A stretch of DNA of 64,000 nt. Source: Mesocentrotus franciscanus. Lineage: Eukaryota > Echinodermata > Echinoidea > Camarodonta > Strongylocentrotidae. Below the pieces are notes generated by a model, which saw only the letters and a list, made by a program, of their open reading frames with translations, had not been told where the DNA came from and made no database searches. Location of the stretch: contig CP137672.1 in the NCBI GenBank assembly GCA_037976565.1, positions 18,376,335-18,440,334 of the forward strand. The letters run 5' to 3'. How positions within the stretch are numbered: the stretch's first letter is position 1; each line of letters opens with the position of its first letter. Made by a program: the position numbers and the translations under genes. This document shows positions 23,640-34,712 of the stretch, in pieces.

Positions 23640-24235
23640 AACACGATCACGATCACAACTACTTTCGAAATATCAACCCATTTCCATCATTACATATAAA
23701 AGAGAGAGAGAGAGAGGGAGAGAGAGAGGGAGAAGTATATTTACATGTAGTTTGACAGGACGACCCATGACAGCTAATAATTAGCGAATTTCCAATGTGT
23801 TCCAGGAACATTCTGACAATAGTTATGTAGGCAATGAAACTTCGTGTACAATGTGGTTTCACAGAGAAAAGAGGTTTGCAGATGAAATATATAAATTGGA
23901 TATATCAACGTTGGCGGGGACGTACCTTGCAATAACATGAATAACAAATATTTGTAAGCCTTTACAATAAATGCATATCCAGTTACTATAGATGCATAAC
24001 TCAAATAACCGTTTTCTTACAAACTATAATAAAAACTATTTACCTTGTAATTTATTTTATTCTAATTGAATAGAATCAAAAGTAGTCGTTTTACCGACTT
24101 ATAACATAGAAGATAATACAGATAAAATATGGTTATGTCAACCTTTTAATGAAGAGGAAAATGCAAGTCATTGTGTCAAATAGTCAAACAGTACCATGAC
24201 CAAAGCCAAGAGAACAAAAGAGAAAGAGAAAGGTT
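23640..24235. repeat. Local duplication H, copy 1 (unoccupied site)
   Basis: Aligns with 25080-25416 joined to 29836-30165. It contains a GA tract, GTAGTTTGACA...GACGACC, then GACAGCTAATAATTAGCGAATTTCCAATGTG, the place where copy 2 carries the 4.4 kb inverted-repeat element. After it come AACCGTTTTCTTACAAACT and the TCGTTTTACCGACT stretch. No gene is seen. Confidence 0.85.
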
Positions 24236-24255
24236 AGGGCGGGATGTGCGTTGAA

Positions 24256-24263
24256 GAGTGGGT

Positions 24264-24300
<37 letters not shown>

Positions 24301-24353
24301 GGAGAGATTGAGAGAGGGAGAGAGAGAGAGAGAGAGAGAAAGAGAAAGAGAGA
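24256..24353. repeat. (TA)n and (GA)n microsatellites
   Basis: About 40 bp of TA repeats (24257-24297), followed by an AG-rich microsatellite to 24353. Confidence 0.95.
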
Positions 24354-24529
24354 GAGGAGGGGTTGTGAGTAGGGGTGAGGTGGCCAATTATTTTGAAGGT
24401 GTGCTGTTCTGAAGGACTATGGGCAGTGATACAATTATACAATAGAAAATGATACAAATTTGAAAGCCCGTCATAACGGTTATTACGCAAGACTGGTGAC
24501 GACGACCATGATGATGATAATGATAAAAA

Positions 24530-24890
24530 GTACTACTAATAATACTACAACAACTACTACTGCTGCTTCTTTTACTATAATAATACTACTACTTCTACTA
24601 CTACTATTACTACAGTAACTACTAGTCCTACTACTGCTAGAGGTGTCGTAGTCGAGTGGTTTAAGCACTTGGCTTGAAATGCAAAGACCGTGGGTTCGAT
24701 CCTAGGCACTTATGTCCCTTGGCAAGGCATTAATCTACATTTGCCACTCCATACCCAGGAGAGAAATAGGAACCTGTTAGGATGACGAAAGCCTTTGTGT
24801 TAGTGATTGCCATGTGCTCTCCTGGTGACCATTTGGTAGGAATCCCCAGGGACATAGTGAGTTGATAAATCTGATGACCGGTGGAATCCA
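24530..24890 (+). repeat. (CTA)n tract plus Ser-like SINE
   Basis: A CTA/ACT trinucleotide tract (about 24530-24640) runs into a tRNA-like head at 24642: A box-like GTAGTCGAGTGG, loop CTTGAAAT typical of Ser TGA, and B box GGGTTCGATCC. The common body TATGTCCCTTGGCAAGGCATTAATCTACATTTGCCACTCC follows. A partial inverted relative with the same trinucleotide neighbour lies at 59251-59400. Confidence 0.75.
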
Positions 24891-25079
24891 CCCGAAATTT
24901 AAGTAGAATCTACTCCAAAGTCGTGGTCAAATACCTCTTGAGAGTGAATTCCACTTCCTTTAGTATGGATATCTACCTTAAATCAAATTTGAGTCCCCCA
25001 AAGGGGATTAACACTCCTTTACATTAAAAGAGAGAGAGAGAGAAGCCAATTAAAGCTCCGCCATGGCTGTAATTTAAAA

Positions 25080-25416
25080 ACAAATCATATAAACACGATC
25101 GCAAGTACTTTCGAAAAATCACCCACTGGCAATTTCAGTACCTTATTGTATATCCTATAGATATTATGTTCGAATTGCGTAAAACGTAATCCTAATGTTC
25201 GTGCATTTCTAAAGATGATGGTGATTGAAACTGCCTTTTTAAAGTGGATTTTTTTTTAAAAAGTATTTGCGATCGTGTTAGGATTGATAGATTTTATTCG
25301 TCAAAATATAATAAGTGTGTATATTTCCATTATTACATATAAGAGAGAAAGAGAGAGGGGGGGGGGAAGTATATATACATGTAGTTTGACATGACGACCA
25401 ATGTCAGCTAGTACTT
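25080..25416. repeat. Local duplication H, copy 2, left part
   Basis: Matches 23640 to about 23785 (ACGATCGCAAGTACTTTCGAAA, the GA tract, GTAGTTTGACATGACGACC, GTCAGCTAGTACTT), with an extra roughly 190 bp at about 25130-25315. It is interrupted at 25417 by the inverted-repeat element; the other half starts at 29836. Confidence 0.8.
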
Positions 25417-25559
25417 ATAGTCAGGTCAATATACGGTAAAAAACACCCCAACCCCCAAAAAATTGCAACAAAAGGTTTGTCAACGGTTTCTAGTAGTATT
25501 TGACCTCAGGAATAACATACTAAAAGTATACCAAAATCGAAGGTTCAGAAAGCTGTTAT

Positions 25560-26115
25560 TTTCAAGATGGCGTCCAAGATGGCCGCCGATACCTAAAATG
25601 ACCATAAATCACTTATTATCCATCCTAGAGACATAATTTTGGTGTCTATCCCGTGATTTCGGGGGTCAGAGAATCCATTGAGACAAATAAGAATGGTGTG
25701 TGATGGTCTAGGAAACCCCAAAATACAAGATGGCGTCCAAAATGGCCGCCATAACATAAAAATGGCCCTAAGTCACCTATTATCCATGCGAGAGACATAA
25801 TTGGCATGATAATGCTATGGTTTTCGGGGTCATAGAATCCATTAGGATAAGTTAGAACGTTAAGCAGTGGTTCAGGAAACCCAAAATCCAAGATGGCGTC
25901 CAAAATGGCCGCCATAACATAAAAATGGCCATAAGTCACTTATTATCCATCCGAGAGACATAATTGGGGTGTCTATGCTATGGTTTTGGGGTCAAAGAAT
26001 CCGTTAGGATAAGTTAGAACGTTAAGCAGTGGTTCAGGAAGCCACAAAATCCAATATGGCGTCAAAGGGCCACAAAACCACTAAGATTTCTCAATAGAGG
26101 GCGCACTTTATGAAG
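25560..26115. repeat. Subterminal tandem repeats, left arm
   Basis: Four units of about 160 bp start with words like AAGATGGCGTCCAAAATGGC at about 25565, 25729, 25890 and 26053, followed by CATAA...AAGTCACTTATTATCCAT and ACGTTAAGCAGTGGTTCAGGA. The outermost and innermost units are the most diverged. Each has paired AA(G/A)ATGGC words resembling the core of a YY1 site. Confidence 0.85.
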
Positions 26116-26461
26116 AGGAAATGAACTTATAATGTTTCTCTCTCACCATTATGGTGTCACCGACCCCCCCCCCCCCCCCCCAGAAAAAGGGTCAATTCAA
26201 CTATTTACAGGTCATTGTCAACACTGGGAGAGGGGGTGACAAAGACAAAGTGACAAAGAAAAAGTTAATATCAAGACACACATTTATAATACCCACCACA
26301 CAATTACAAATGTTTAAAACCTCGTGTTGTTCATGTCATCTTATAGCGAATACACATGCAGATCTTCACGTTCCTTCATTTTGATGACGAATGTACTTTA
26401 GTAAGAAAAATCATCTTCTGCTTCACTATCAAGTGACTCGTTATATGGATTGTGGCATACA

Positions 26462-28065
26462 TCAAGTTGGCAAGGTCCACACACACACACACACTGTTAC
26501 ATGAAGTCCGTAACTTCTGCAGGTATAGCGAGTTGTGCTACAAGCAGTAGGCCTACAGAAGTTGCAGTGAATCAACTTAAGAAGATTACTAGGTGCAGCC
26601 TCCGTATTTGACATCAGTGGAACCAGGTGATTGTCCTCTAATTTCCAGCCCCAGCCTGTGACGTCCATGTCTTCTTCGCTCTCCATCCATGGGGAGGGGG
26701 GCTACTCACATATTAAGACATATGGGGTGTGCCGCTCTAATGGGTCACTTTTTGAACAAAAATATCCCAAAACATGGGTCCGTGTTTTCAAAATTTCAAA
26801 AATTTTCTGGTCACGAAAATTGTGAAAAATGAGCTAGGGGTTTTCGAGACTTGAGCGGCACACCCCTGGCCAAACCACATCTGAGTACCCCCTGGGTTTG
26901 GTAGTATGTTCTGAGGAGTGAATTTGGAGGAGGCTGGCGTAGCAGGAAGTTGCATTGTCAATTTTCTTGACGAACAAGTTGTATCGTAATAATGCAAGTG
27001 AGTCATTACAGCGGCAACCAAACATGAAAGACATTGCTTTGATACCAAGTTCCTCTATGAGTTCCTTTGGCTGATGGGAAGAAGGAAAGCACTAGCCCAG
27101 GATTCTTAAGTAGGGCTGTATTTCACAAGCTACTGGAAGACTGCTTTCTTTCCGATTCCGAATATACTGGACGTCGAATCGCAACCAGTGTAGGCATGTC
27201 GAAAAAGTAGTTGTGAGCATAGATCTTTACCCAGGTCAACTTTAAACTGCTCAATATACACTTTGGGAGCCTTGGCTGCATTGTCAGACTTCCGAAGTAT
27301 ATAGTACCCTGCTATCTACATCCGCGTAATGCAAGAGTAATACCAATATGTCAGTCGGCCTTCTCAAATCAGGGTAGTTGACTGACGACGAGAAGAATTC
27401 ACTGCAGCTTTAGCAATATGTACATCTGCATTCCCGGATACATTGATACGGTGCAATTACTCTTCCTCATTTCCTCACTAATGAGATTTATGGGTCCCTG
27501 CTTATTGCAGTCTCTTGATAAAAACTCATCCTTCTTGCCTGAGAATACTGTGTCTGCATGGAATCTGACAACTGGATGGGCATTCTGCCCACGTCGCTGG
27601 TGTGTATTATCATTAATTGACGGCCCTCCACCATAGCCGTCAAAAAATACATTTGCAGAACCATATAGTGGGGTGGTGAAATCAGCATATGATCGTGCTA
27701 TTCTCCTATAGATGTTTCCTGTCTTCCATGGTATCCGATGCACCAAGGAACCACCATCAAGGACATACTGTTCTGTGTTATTTCACGGCTTCACTCGACA
27801 CTTTACTTGCATGATCGGTTATAGCATGAGCTAGCTGAGGCTTATCAGCCTTCCGAAAGACATTCCTAGCCTCGAAAAGTGAAGGTGGGAACGGACTGAG
27901 CTCATAGGTCATCACCTCTGCTACTTCAAGTCCCATGGTTTTTTAAAACTACCAGGAACCGTTGAAACAGCAAAGCAGCATTTATGGTTTGTTCAGGTAC
28001 AATTTTACTTTCAAAATCTCTCCCAGAGTCGTATAGCTTTGTCTTTCCTTTAAACGAGACTGTAA
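26462..28065 (-). pseudogene. Left gene copy: PIN-like nuclease / cysteine-rich tail protein (broken)
   Basis: Read on the minus strand, fragments occur in the order of a large invertebrate protein family that I recognise by motif but cannot name. About 28060-27960 has LYDSGRDFESKIVPEQ and AALLFQRFLVV. About 27940-27800 has YELSPFPPSLFEARNVFRKADKPQLA. 27746-27400 has FFDGYGGGPSINDNTHQRR and FSGKKDEFLSRDCNKQGPINLI, then an acidic GDADV-type motif split by a frameshift. About 27330-27120 has LCSQLLF-like and GIGKKAVF sequence. 26690-26470 has EEDMDVTGWGWKLEDNHLVP and NLLKLIHCN leading into a Cys-rich tail. The acidic motifs suggest a PIN/flap-type nuclease fold (inference). Several frameshifts, stops and a small inserted element (26724-26866) make it non-functional. 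Confidence 0.7.
26724..26866. mobile_element. 143-bp MITE within the left arm
   Basis: Inverted ends GGGGTGTGCCGCTC / GAGCGGCACACCCC, with an inside rich in AAAATTT. The right arm lacks it at the matching place (about 28580), so it was inserted after the arms formed. No coding sequence. Confidence 0.8.
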
Positions 28066-28069
28066 AAAC

Positions 28070-28896
28070 AGCGTATTGGAGGGCCGCTGAGCTAATCATC
28101 GATGTACCCCAGAATAGCCCACTGAAAGAAATTGACTTGCGCTTAGGTTGCTTCCAGACCTTCATGATTATGCTGGAAGCAATCGGTACCCTGATGAAAG
28201 GAACTGGACTTCGCAAAATCCTTGGAACAGATAGCAGGAACTATACTTCCACTTTACAATGCAGCCAAGGCTCCGAAGGTGTAGAACTGTAAGCAGTTGA
28301 AAGTGGACCTGGGTACGGGATCTATGCTCACAACTACTTTTTCTGGATGCCTGCACCGATTGCGATTCGACTTCCCGGATATTCGGAATCGGAAAGAAAG
28401 CAGTCTTTCAGAAGCTTGTGAAATGCAACCTCACTTTGAAATCCTATGCTAGTACTTTCCTTCTACTCACTTGCATCATTACGATACAACTTGTTCGTCA
28501 AGAAAATTCCCAATGCGACTCCCCCGTACGCCAGCCTCTACCAAATTCCACTCCCTCAAAACATACTACCAAGTAATGGCATGGATTGAGAGTGAATTAG
28601 AAGACATGGACGTCACAGACTGGGGCTGGAAAGTAGAGAAAATTCTCCTGGTTCCAGTGATGTTGAATTCGAAGGCTGCACCTAGTAATCTTCTTGGGTT
28701 GATTCATTGCAACTGCTGTACTGCTTGTAGCACACCTCGTTGTACCTGCAGAGGTTACGGACTACCATGTAACAGTGTGTGTGGACCTTACCAACTTGAT
28801 GTATGCCACAATCCATATAACGAGTCACTTGATAGTGAAGCAGAAGATGATTTTTCCTTACTAAAGTACATTCCTCATCAAAATGAAGGAACGTGA
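28070..28896 (+). pseudogene. Right gene copy of the same protein, internally deleted
   Basis: The plus strand begins with YWRAAELIIDVPQNSPLKEI and RLGCFQTFMIMLEAIG...GTGLRKIL (28075-28225), which in this family lies upstream of the nuclease-like part. It then jumps at about 28230 to sequence matching the LCSQLLF/GIGKKAVF part of the left copy, skipping the acidic-motif region. It ends with a readable 28471-28896 frame: KFHSLKTYYQVMAWI, EDMDVTDWGWKVEKILLVPV, then LLGLIHCNCCTACSTPRCTC and further Cys residues. This tail is a likely zinc-binding Cys-rich segment. The deletion and the stops near 28290 make it a pseudogene. Confidence 0.7.
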
Positions 28897-29149
28897 AGAT
28901 CTGCATGTGTATTCGCTATAAGATGACATGAACAACACGAGGTTTTAAACATTTGTAATTGTGTGGTGGGTATTATAAATGTGTGTCTAGATATTAACTT
29001 TTTCTTTGTCACTTTGTCTTGTCACCCCCTACCCTCCCCCAGTGTTGACAAAGACCTGTAAACAGTTGAATTGACCCTTTTTCTGGGGGTGGGGGTCGGT
29101 GACACCATAAGGGTCAAAGAGAAAAACTTTATAAGTTCATTTCCTCTTC

Positions 29150-29700
29150 ATAAAGTGCGCCCTCTATTGAGAAATCTTAGTGGTTTTGTGGCCCTTTGGA
29201 CGCCATATTGGATTTTGTGGCTTCCTGAACCACTGCTTAACGTTCTAACTTATCCTAACGGATTCTTTGAACCCCAAAACCATAGCATAGACACCCCAAT
29301 TATGTCTCTCGAATGGATAATAAGTGACTTATGGCCAGTTTTATGTTATGGCGGCCATTTTGGACGCCATCTTGGATTTTGGGGTTTCTGAACCGCTGCT
29401 TAACGTTCTAACTTATCCTAATGGATTCTATGACCCCGAAAACCATAGCATTATCACGCCAATTATGTCTCTCGCATGGATAATAGGTGACTTATGGCCA
29501 TTTTTATGTTATGGCGGCCATTTTGGACGCCATCTTGGATTTTGGGGTTTCCTAGACCATCACACACCATTCTTATTTGTCTCAATGGATTTCTGACCCC
29601 CGAAACCATGGGATAGACACCTAAATTGTGTCTCTTTGATGGAAAATAAGTGATTTATGGTCATTTTTAGGTATCGGCGGCCATCTTGGACGCCATCTTG
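29150..29700. repeat. Subterminal tandem repeats, right arm
   Basis: Inverted counterpart of 25560-26115, with four units (GCGGCCATTTTGGACGCCAT words at about 29200, 29350, 29515 and 29675). The order and drift of the units mirror the left arm, so the array existed before the inverted arrangement or was copied with it. Confidence 0.85.
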
Positions 29701-29835
29701 AAAATAACAGCTTTCTGAACCTTCGATTTTGGTATACTTTTAGTATGTTATTCCTGAGGTCGAATACTACTAGAAACCGTTGAAAAACCTTTTGTTGCAA
29801 TTTTTTGGGGTCAAACCATATCTTGACCTGACTAT

Positions 29836-30165
29836 TATAGCTTATTTCCAATGTGGTCCAGGGACATTCTGACAATAGTTCACCATAAATGCATTTCCGG
29901 TTACTATATATGAATACTTTAATAAATCGACCGTTTTCTTACAAACTGTAATAAATGCTATTTACCCTGTAATTTGTTTTATTCTAAATGAATAGAATTC
30001 AAATTGTAGTCGTTTTACCGACTCAAAACATAGACGATAGGACAGTTAAATGATGGTTTTGTCAATCCTTAATGAAGAGGAATATGCAAGTCATTGTGTA
30101 AAATAGTCAAACAGTAGGCCTACCATGACAAAAGCCGAGAGAACGAAAGAAAGAGAGAGATTGGG
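29836..30165. repeat. Local duplication H, copy 2, right part
   Basis: Continues 25416 after the inserted element and matches 23785-24235: TTCCAATGTGGTCCAGGGACATTCTGACAATAG, the AACCGTTTTCTTACAAACT-like stretch, TCGTTTTACCGACT, and AATGCAAGTCATTGTGT. No gene. Confidence 0.8.
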
Positions 30166-30167
30166 GC

Positions 30168-31205
30168 TTTGATTGATTGATTGATTTTTATTCGCCAAAC
30201 TTCCAACATACAACAATATACAAGAATAATGTATACAAATTAAGTCAGCTTAAACAGGATAACCCACGAAAGCTCGAGAGCCTATTTCCAGTGGGGTCCC
30301 CGACATTCATGTACAAACTTAAGAAGTCAAAACAGTAATATTTGCAGACAAAAAAGAAAAGAAAAAAAGAAAAAAAATTATTATTAAAATATAATAATGA
30401 TGATAATAATAAAAACAACATTAAACTGATGATAGAAAAATAATAAGTACAAGAAGAAAAAGAAGAAGGAGAAGAAGAAGAAAAAAAGGAGGAGGAGGAG
30501 AAGGAGGAAGAAGAGGAAAATAATGATGAATAGGCTTATGTTGAATTTCTATAACGTACAAAAACATAAGTATATACAAAATTAAAAAGTATGAACCGGC
30601 AGAAGAAAAAAACAAAAATCTGTATTCAGGCTATTTCAATCATATAACATGTTATTCGCTTCTCTCCTCTGACTCTCAAGTGTTAGGTATTCCTTTAATT
30701 TCCTTTTGAAATGAGCAAAGTTTTTTATTTCCTTCATGTCATTAGGAAGGGAATTCCAATGTTTTTATGGCAATGTAATAAAACGAATTTCCAATACTAC
30801 CTACTCTTTCTGGTAAGTTTAAGTTGAATCTGCTATTTCTTGTATTATAATCATGTAAATCAGTAACAAGATCGAAGTTGGATCGAATATAATGATTCGA
30901 CCTAGTATGATATATTTTATGCACGTGATGTATTACGAGTTGTTTTGATCTTTGGTTGACTTCAAGAAAACCAGCTTTAGAAAGTTCGCTGTAGCCAACA
31001 TGAGTTCTTGGACCAGAATAGTTGATGAATCTCACCATTTTGTTCTGTATAATTTTCAGCTTCTTTTGATCTGACTTGTTTATGTTACTATACCATGCAG
31101 GGTTAGCATAGTCAAATAAACATTGAATAAGAGCAAAACAGAGTACACGTCTTGCTTTTAAATCCATACAACTTTGATATCTGTACACAAATTTCAGACG
31201 AGAAT
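30168..31205 (-). pseudogene. LINE 3' end with RT C-terminal fragment
   Basis: The minus strand encodes a 148-residue frame (30742-31188) with LCFALIQCLFDYANPAWYSNI, KKLKIIQNKMVRFI and HDYNTRNSRFNLNLP. These are landmarks of the region after the RT domain in CR1/L2-like non-LTR elements. Below it is an A/G-rich 3' region, and the element ends at the (GATT)n tract 30168-30187, its 3' tail. Strongly 5'-truncated. Confidence 0.8.
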
Positions 31206-31384
31206 TTGCTTTTCAGTTTACAACTGATTCTAATCAAGATGAAAATGAAATTGCGCTAGCCAACTCAATGCCTATATACTCCTTACTCTTTCATGCTGCT
31301 CTGTGCATTACACATTCCATACATGTATACCTAGTTGATTCCTGTAATAGGTCCCAAGACCATTTTCCTTATTGTTTAGATATA

Positions 31385-31660
31385 AAGGTCTATGTAGAGG
31401 TCACCGGACTATGGATCACAAGGTCCGTGGTTCGAGTTCCGCCGCGGCACTAATGTCCTATGACAAGACATTGATCTACATTTGCCACACTCAACCCAGA
31501 TGATGTAAATGGGTACCTGACAGGATTTAATTCCTTGAAATGCTAGAGCGCCGTAATGGCAGCCATGCTAAAGCCAGGGTAATAATCGGGAGCGCCAGGA
31601 GTGTCAAGTCTGACAGACATGAGCGCTATACAAGAACCCACTATTATTATTATTAAAGCA
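31385..31660 (+). repeat. tRNA-derived SINE with (ATT) tail
   Basis: The head has GGTCACCGGACTATGGATCACAAGG and an intact B box GGTTCGAGTTCC. The body is GCACTAATGTCC...GACATTGATCTACATTTGCC. The 3' part is GAGCGCTATACAAGAACCCA with (CTATTATTATT) at the end. It belongs to the same subfamily as 21366-21722. Confidence 0.8.
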
Positions 31661-32384
31661 GCTACTGTTCTAGAGGGGGGCGGGGTAGATGGAGCTTGGA
31701 ACATAGGGTTTCTTGCTTTCATTTTAATAAATCCATTTTATGTTTTAATAGAAGGGAGGGGCTACAGTCCAAGCCCCCTCTAAAGCCCTAACGATATAAA
31801 GCTTAGACAATACGCCTTAGATCATGTAGATTAGCAAGTACTGCAAGAAATGTTTACTTCTCCTTCTTCCGACAACTTAAGCCTACAAAAAAAGATGTTG
31901 TATTGCCCTTTAGGTGCCAAAACATGGGTCGATCGGTCGGAAATCTTCTGTTTTTGTCTCCCTCTTGGGCTGATATTGATCAGTTTTGAATGCATTAATA
32001 TTTATTTCATTTTTTTCCTCCCTATTTGGGCTGATATTTTTCAGTTTTAGATGCTTTAATACATATTTTTATTATTCATTAAACATTTTTTCTCTAAAAA
32101 AACGGTAAAAAAAAAATATATATTAAAAGCCGACCGTAGATTTCAGTATTTTCGGGTCGGTCGCAAAGGGCAATGCAACATCTTTCTTTTTTACGCCTTA
32201 TAAGGGTTATTGTAGAGTAAATGACGTCCCATGTCAAACCCCTTAGCAACGTAACGACATCCTTCTGTATAACATACATTTTTTTATTCAACATGTTTGT
32301 TTTTTCAATCACTTTGTACATTTTGTACATGTATCTTTCACATTCATTGTGCAGCAGAAGACGTGTTATCCATCTTAAAGAGTA
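31661..32384. other. Intergenic, no gene seen
   Basis: AT-rich sequence. An imperfect tandem duplication is visible at about 31960-32050, where TTGGGCTGATATT(G/T)(A/T)TCAGTTTT(G/A)ATGC occurs twice. No coding sequence or transposon ends were recognised. Confidence 0.4.
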
Positions 32385-32555
32385 AATGTACTACTGCGTT
32401 TCTATATTTTTACTCACAAGACCGAAGGTAATTGGGTTTTGCCAAAAAGTGGAGTATAAAGCAACCAATACATTGCTATCTTCCCAATGAGATATAAATC
32501 TGTCTGCTTAATAAAACTGATTATTGTTATGATAAGGTAGGACACCACGTTACAA

Positions 32556-33526
32556 TGTCCATTTCCAAAAGTATTGGAATAATCTCCAAGCTAAAGTTTC
32601 TTCTACCCCATGCAACCTTATTTCTACTTTATAATAAGCTAGTTCTCCCGTATATAACATATTGTAATATTGTATGGGCAAATTGTGGTTAGACAAAAAT
32701 TAATTCTATTTTTAAACTGCAAAAGAAGGCCATACGTATTTGTACAGGTTCGCATTTCTTAGCTCACACTGATCCTTTATTTTACAAACTTAAATCACTA
32801 AAAATTGTCGATTTGAACACTATTCAAGTAGCAGTCATTATGTTTAAGTACATTAATAATCAACTTCCACCATCCTTTGATAACATGTTTAGGTTTAATA
32901 GTTCTGTTCATTCGTATCCTACTCGCATATCTGGAAACTTCCACCTTACAAATCCCAAATTATCAATAAATCACAAATCTATTAGACATTCTGGTCCGGA
33001 CATTTGGAATAATTTTCCCGACAACATAAAGTCCTGTTCAACTATCTACTCCTTAAAAGCAACACTTAAGCAACAAATAATACAATCATACGCTCCCCAC
33101 TCTTTAAATTAGTATAAATCCGTGACTTATTTTATACTTTAGTATGCAACTGCTTTCTGCACCCACACCTGCACTTGCACTGCACCCACTTGATCACTCA
33201 GTTTTCCCAAGAGAGTTATGTCGCCAATTTTTTTTTTATGAGGCCACCATCCATCTCCAGCCAACCGCTCACGATGGTGGTCTCCTGCGTTCTAAATTAC
33301 CTCTCTAACTTATTGAAAAATGTTTACTATATATTTGTTATCTTTTGTGTATGCTTCGTACATGCTTATTGTATGATATAATTGTACATGACCTTCTATT
33401 TAATTACTTTTGTAAACATGTTATTCATTGTATTTGTTATTGTTCGAATTTTTGTAATTTGAGTTTGAATTTGTATCTTTTTGAACGCAGAAATAAAACC
33501 AATCAAACAAACAAACAAACATTCAC
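32556..33526 (+). mobile_element. 5'-truncated LINE inserted into relic F
   Basis: The plus strand carries the RT C-terminal region of a CR1/Jockey-like element. 32590-32810 is broken (YNKLVLPYITYCNIVWANCG, LQKKAIRICTGSHF). An open frame at 32813-33112 has VAVIMFKYINNQLPPSFDNM, HSYPTRISGNFHL and IRHSGPDIWNNFPDNIK, the usual C-terminal block. It ends in AATAAAACCAATC(AAAC)n at about 33490-33521. The short repeat ACACCA beside both ends fits a target duplication in the receptor gene. Confidence 0.85.
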
Positions 33527-34510
33527 ACCAGAAAGCTGTCTCCAGCCACAGCAGTTGTTTTTGTTGTTGGTTTCAATGCTGTCCAATCTGAAAATATTAT
33601 TTCCGCCTGGCTATACTTATTCATCAATGATGATTTATAGATGGCGCTGTTTCTTTTTCTCTGGCTAAAATATTGATTCAGTCATTTCAGTTTTTCCATT
33701 TTCTTCAATATTGCTCCTCCAACGGTCGCCACTGCGTTTCACAGCTTCTTTTCCTTGGTTGTAACCGTTCAATTGATGGTGTGGGCAATAATTTAAGTGT
33801 CGACCTTGAACAGGCTGCGAGTATGAATAAAGGTTAACAGTGCTAAACTATACTTTTCTCTTCCTTCCTCTCCGAGAGAAAGAAGGTGAACATGAAATAA
33901 TATAAATACAAAAAAACCATTAGCGTATAGGCCTTTATATAGGCCTATATATATATATATCTTTTTAATACAATTTGCTCTCTAGATCACCTTACTAAAG
34001 TTAGTTATAACTCACCAGCTTCTATGAGTGATATCTATCTGTCCCCCAATAAATTATGTAAACTAATTTTTTTTTTTCAACATTGAAAACAACTTTTTCC
34101 TCTTCTGTATTAAATAATGTTCAATTGTTTCAGTTTCATGAATTTTTTAACGCGCTTTAATACCTTTCCGAAAACCTGTTATGCTCCGTGTCATGGGCGT
34201 TAGCTGAATCACGTGATGACAGGGCAATGTTTGATTGGTGAGTTATCTCATCTCGCCTCATCTGCGCATGCGAAATACAAAATAGGCGTATTTTGAGAAC
34301 TGTCGTTACGAGGACCAGCGTAAATGGCATAATGTGGATGGGAAACATAATTCGTTGCTGGTTGATGAATAACTCACGTCCTACGAATTACAGTACCCTA
34401 TATCAGGTGATATACGCACGATTATTAATAGACCGTGCTGAAGTATATAGATGTACAAACAAGAGAGCCAGCAATTGTCAAGTTCGCATATTGTAACAAA
34501 TTGTAACAAG

Positions 34511-34712
34511 AGGAGGTACGAAAGCTCAGTTGGTAGAGCAGTGGTCTCGTAATCCGGTGACCCGGGTTTGAAACCAAGTCGATGCACTAATGCCCTTTGG
34601 TAAGGCATTAATCCTCATTACCAGGTCCCTCGGAGAGGACCTTAAGCCGTCGGTCCTCTGGTTGCTTACTAACAAGCATTTATGGTTTCTTAGCAGTCAG
34701 GTAAAATAACCA
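34511..34712 (+). repeat. tRNA-derived SINE, Thr-like head (best copy)
   Basis: A box AGCTCAGTTGGTAGAGC, loop TCTCGTAAT, degenerate B box GGGTTTGAAACC, body GCACTAATGCCCTTTGGTAAGGCATTAATCC, and a 3' part with CCTCTGGTTGCTTACTAACAAGCATT. Same family as the SINEs upstream of receptors A and B. It lies inside relic F. Confidence 0.85.

Larger units (their letters stand above)
25417..29835. mobile_element. 4.4 kb long-inverted-repeat element with two divergent gene copies
   Basis: The ends are ATAGTCAGGTCAA / TTGACCTGACTAT, and the arms (about 25417-28065 and 28070-29835) are imperfect inverted copies of each other. Each arm holds, from outside in, about 150 bp of unique end, four copies of a roughly 160-bp tandem repeat, a spacer with GGGTCAATTCAACT, and a gene reading from the centre outward. 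The unoccupied paralogue at 23640-24235 shows that the whole block is an insertion. A target duplication could not be settled. I cannot assign it to a named superfamily. Confidence 0.75.

Noticed and set aside
24642..24715. Possible functional tRNA-Ser gene
   Set aside because: It continues into the common SINE body, the acceptor stem does not pair, and the B box is followed by SINE sequence.
34511..34585. Possible functional tRNA-Thr gene
   Set aside because: The B box is changed (GGGTTTGAAACC), the 3' acceptor arm is missing, and the SINE body follows.
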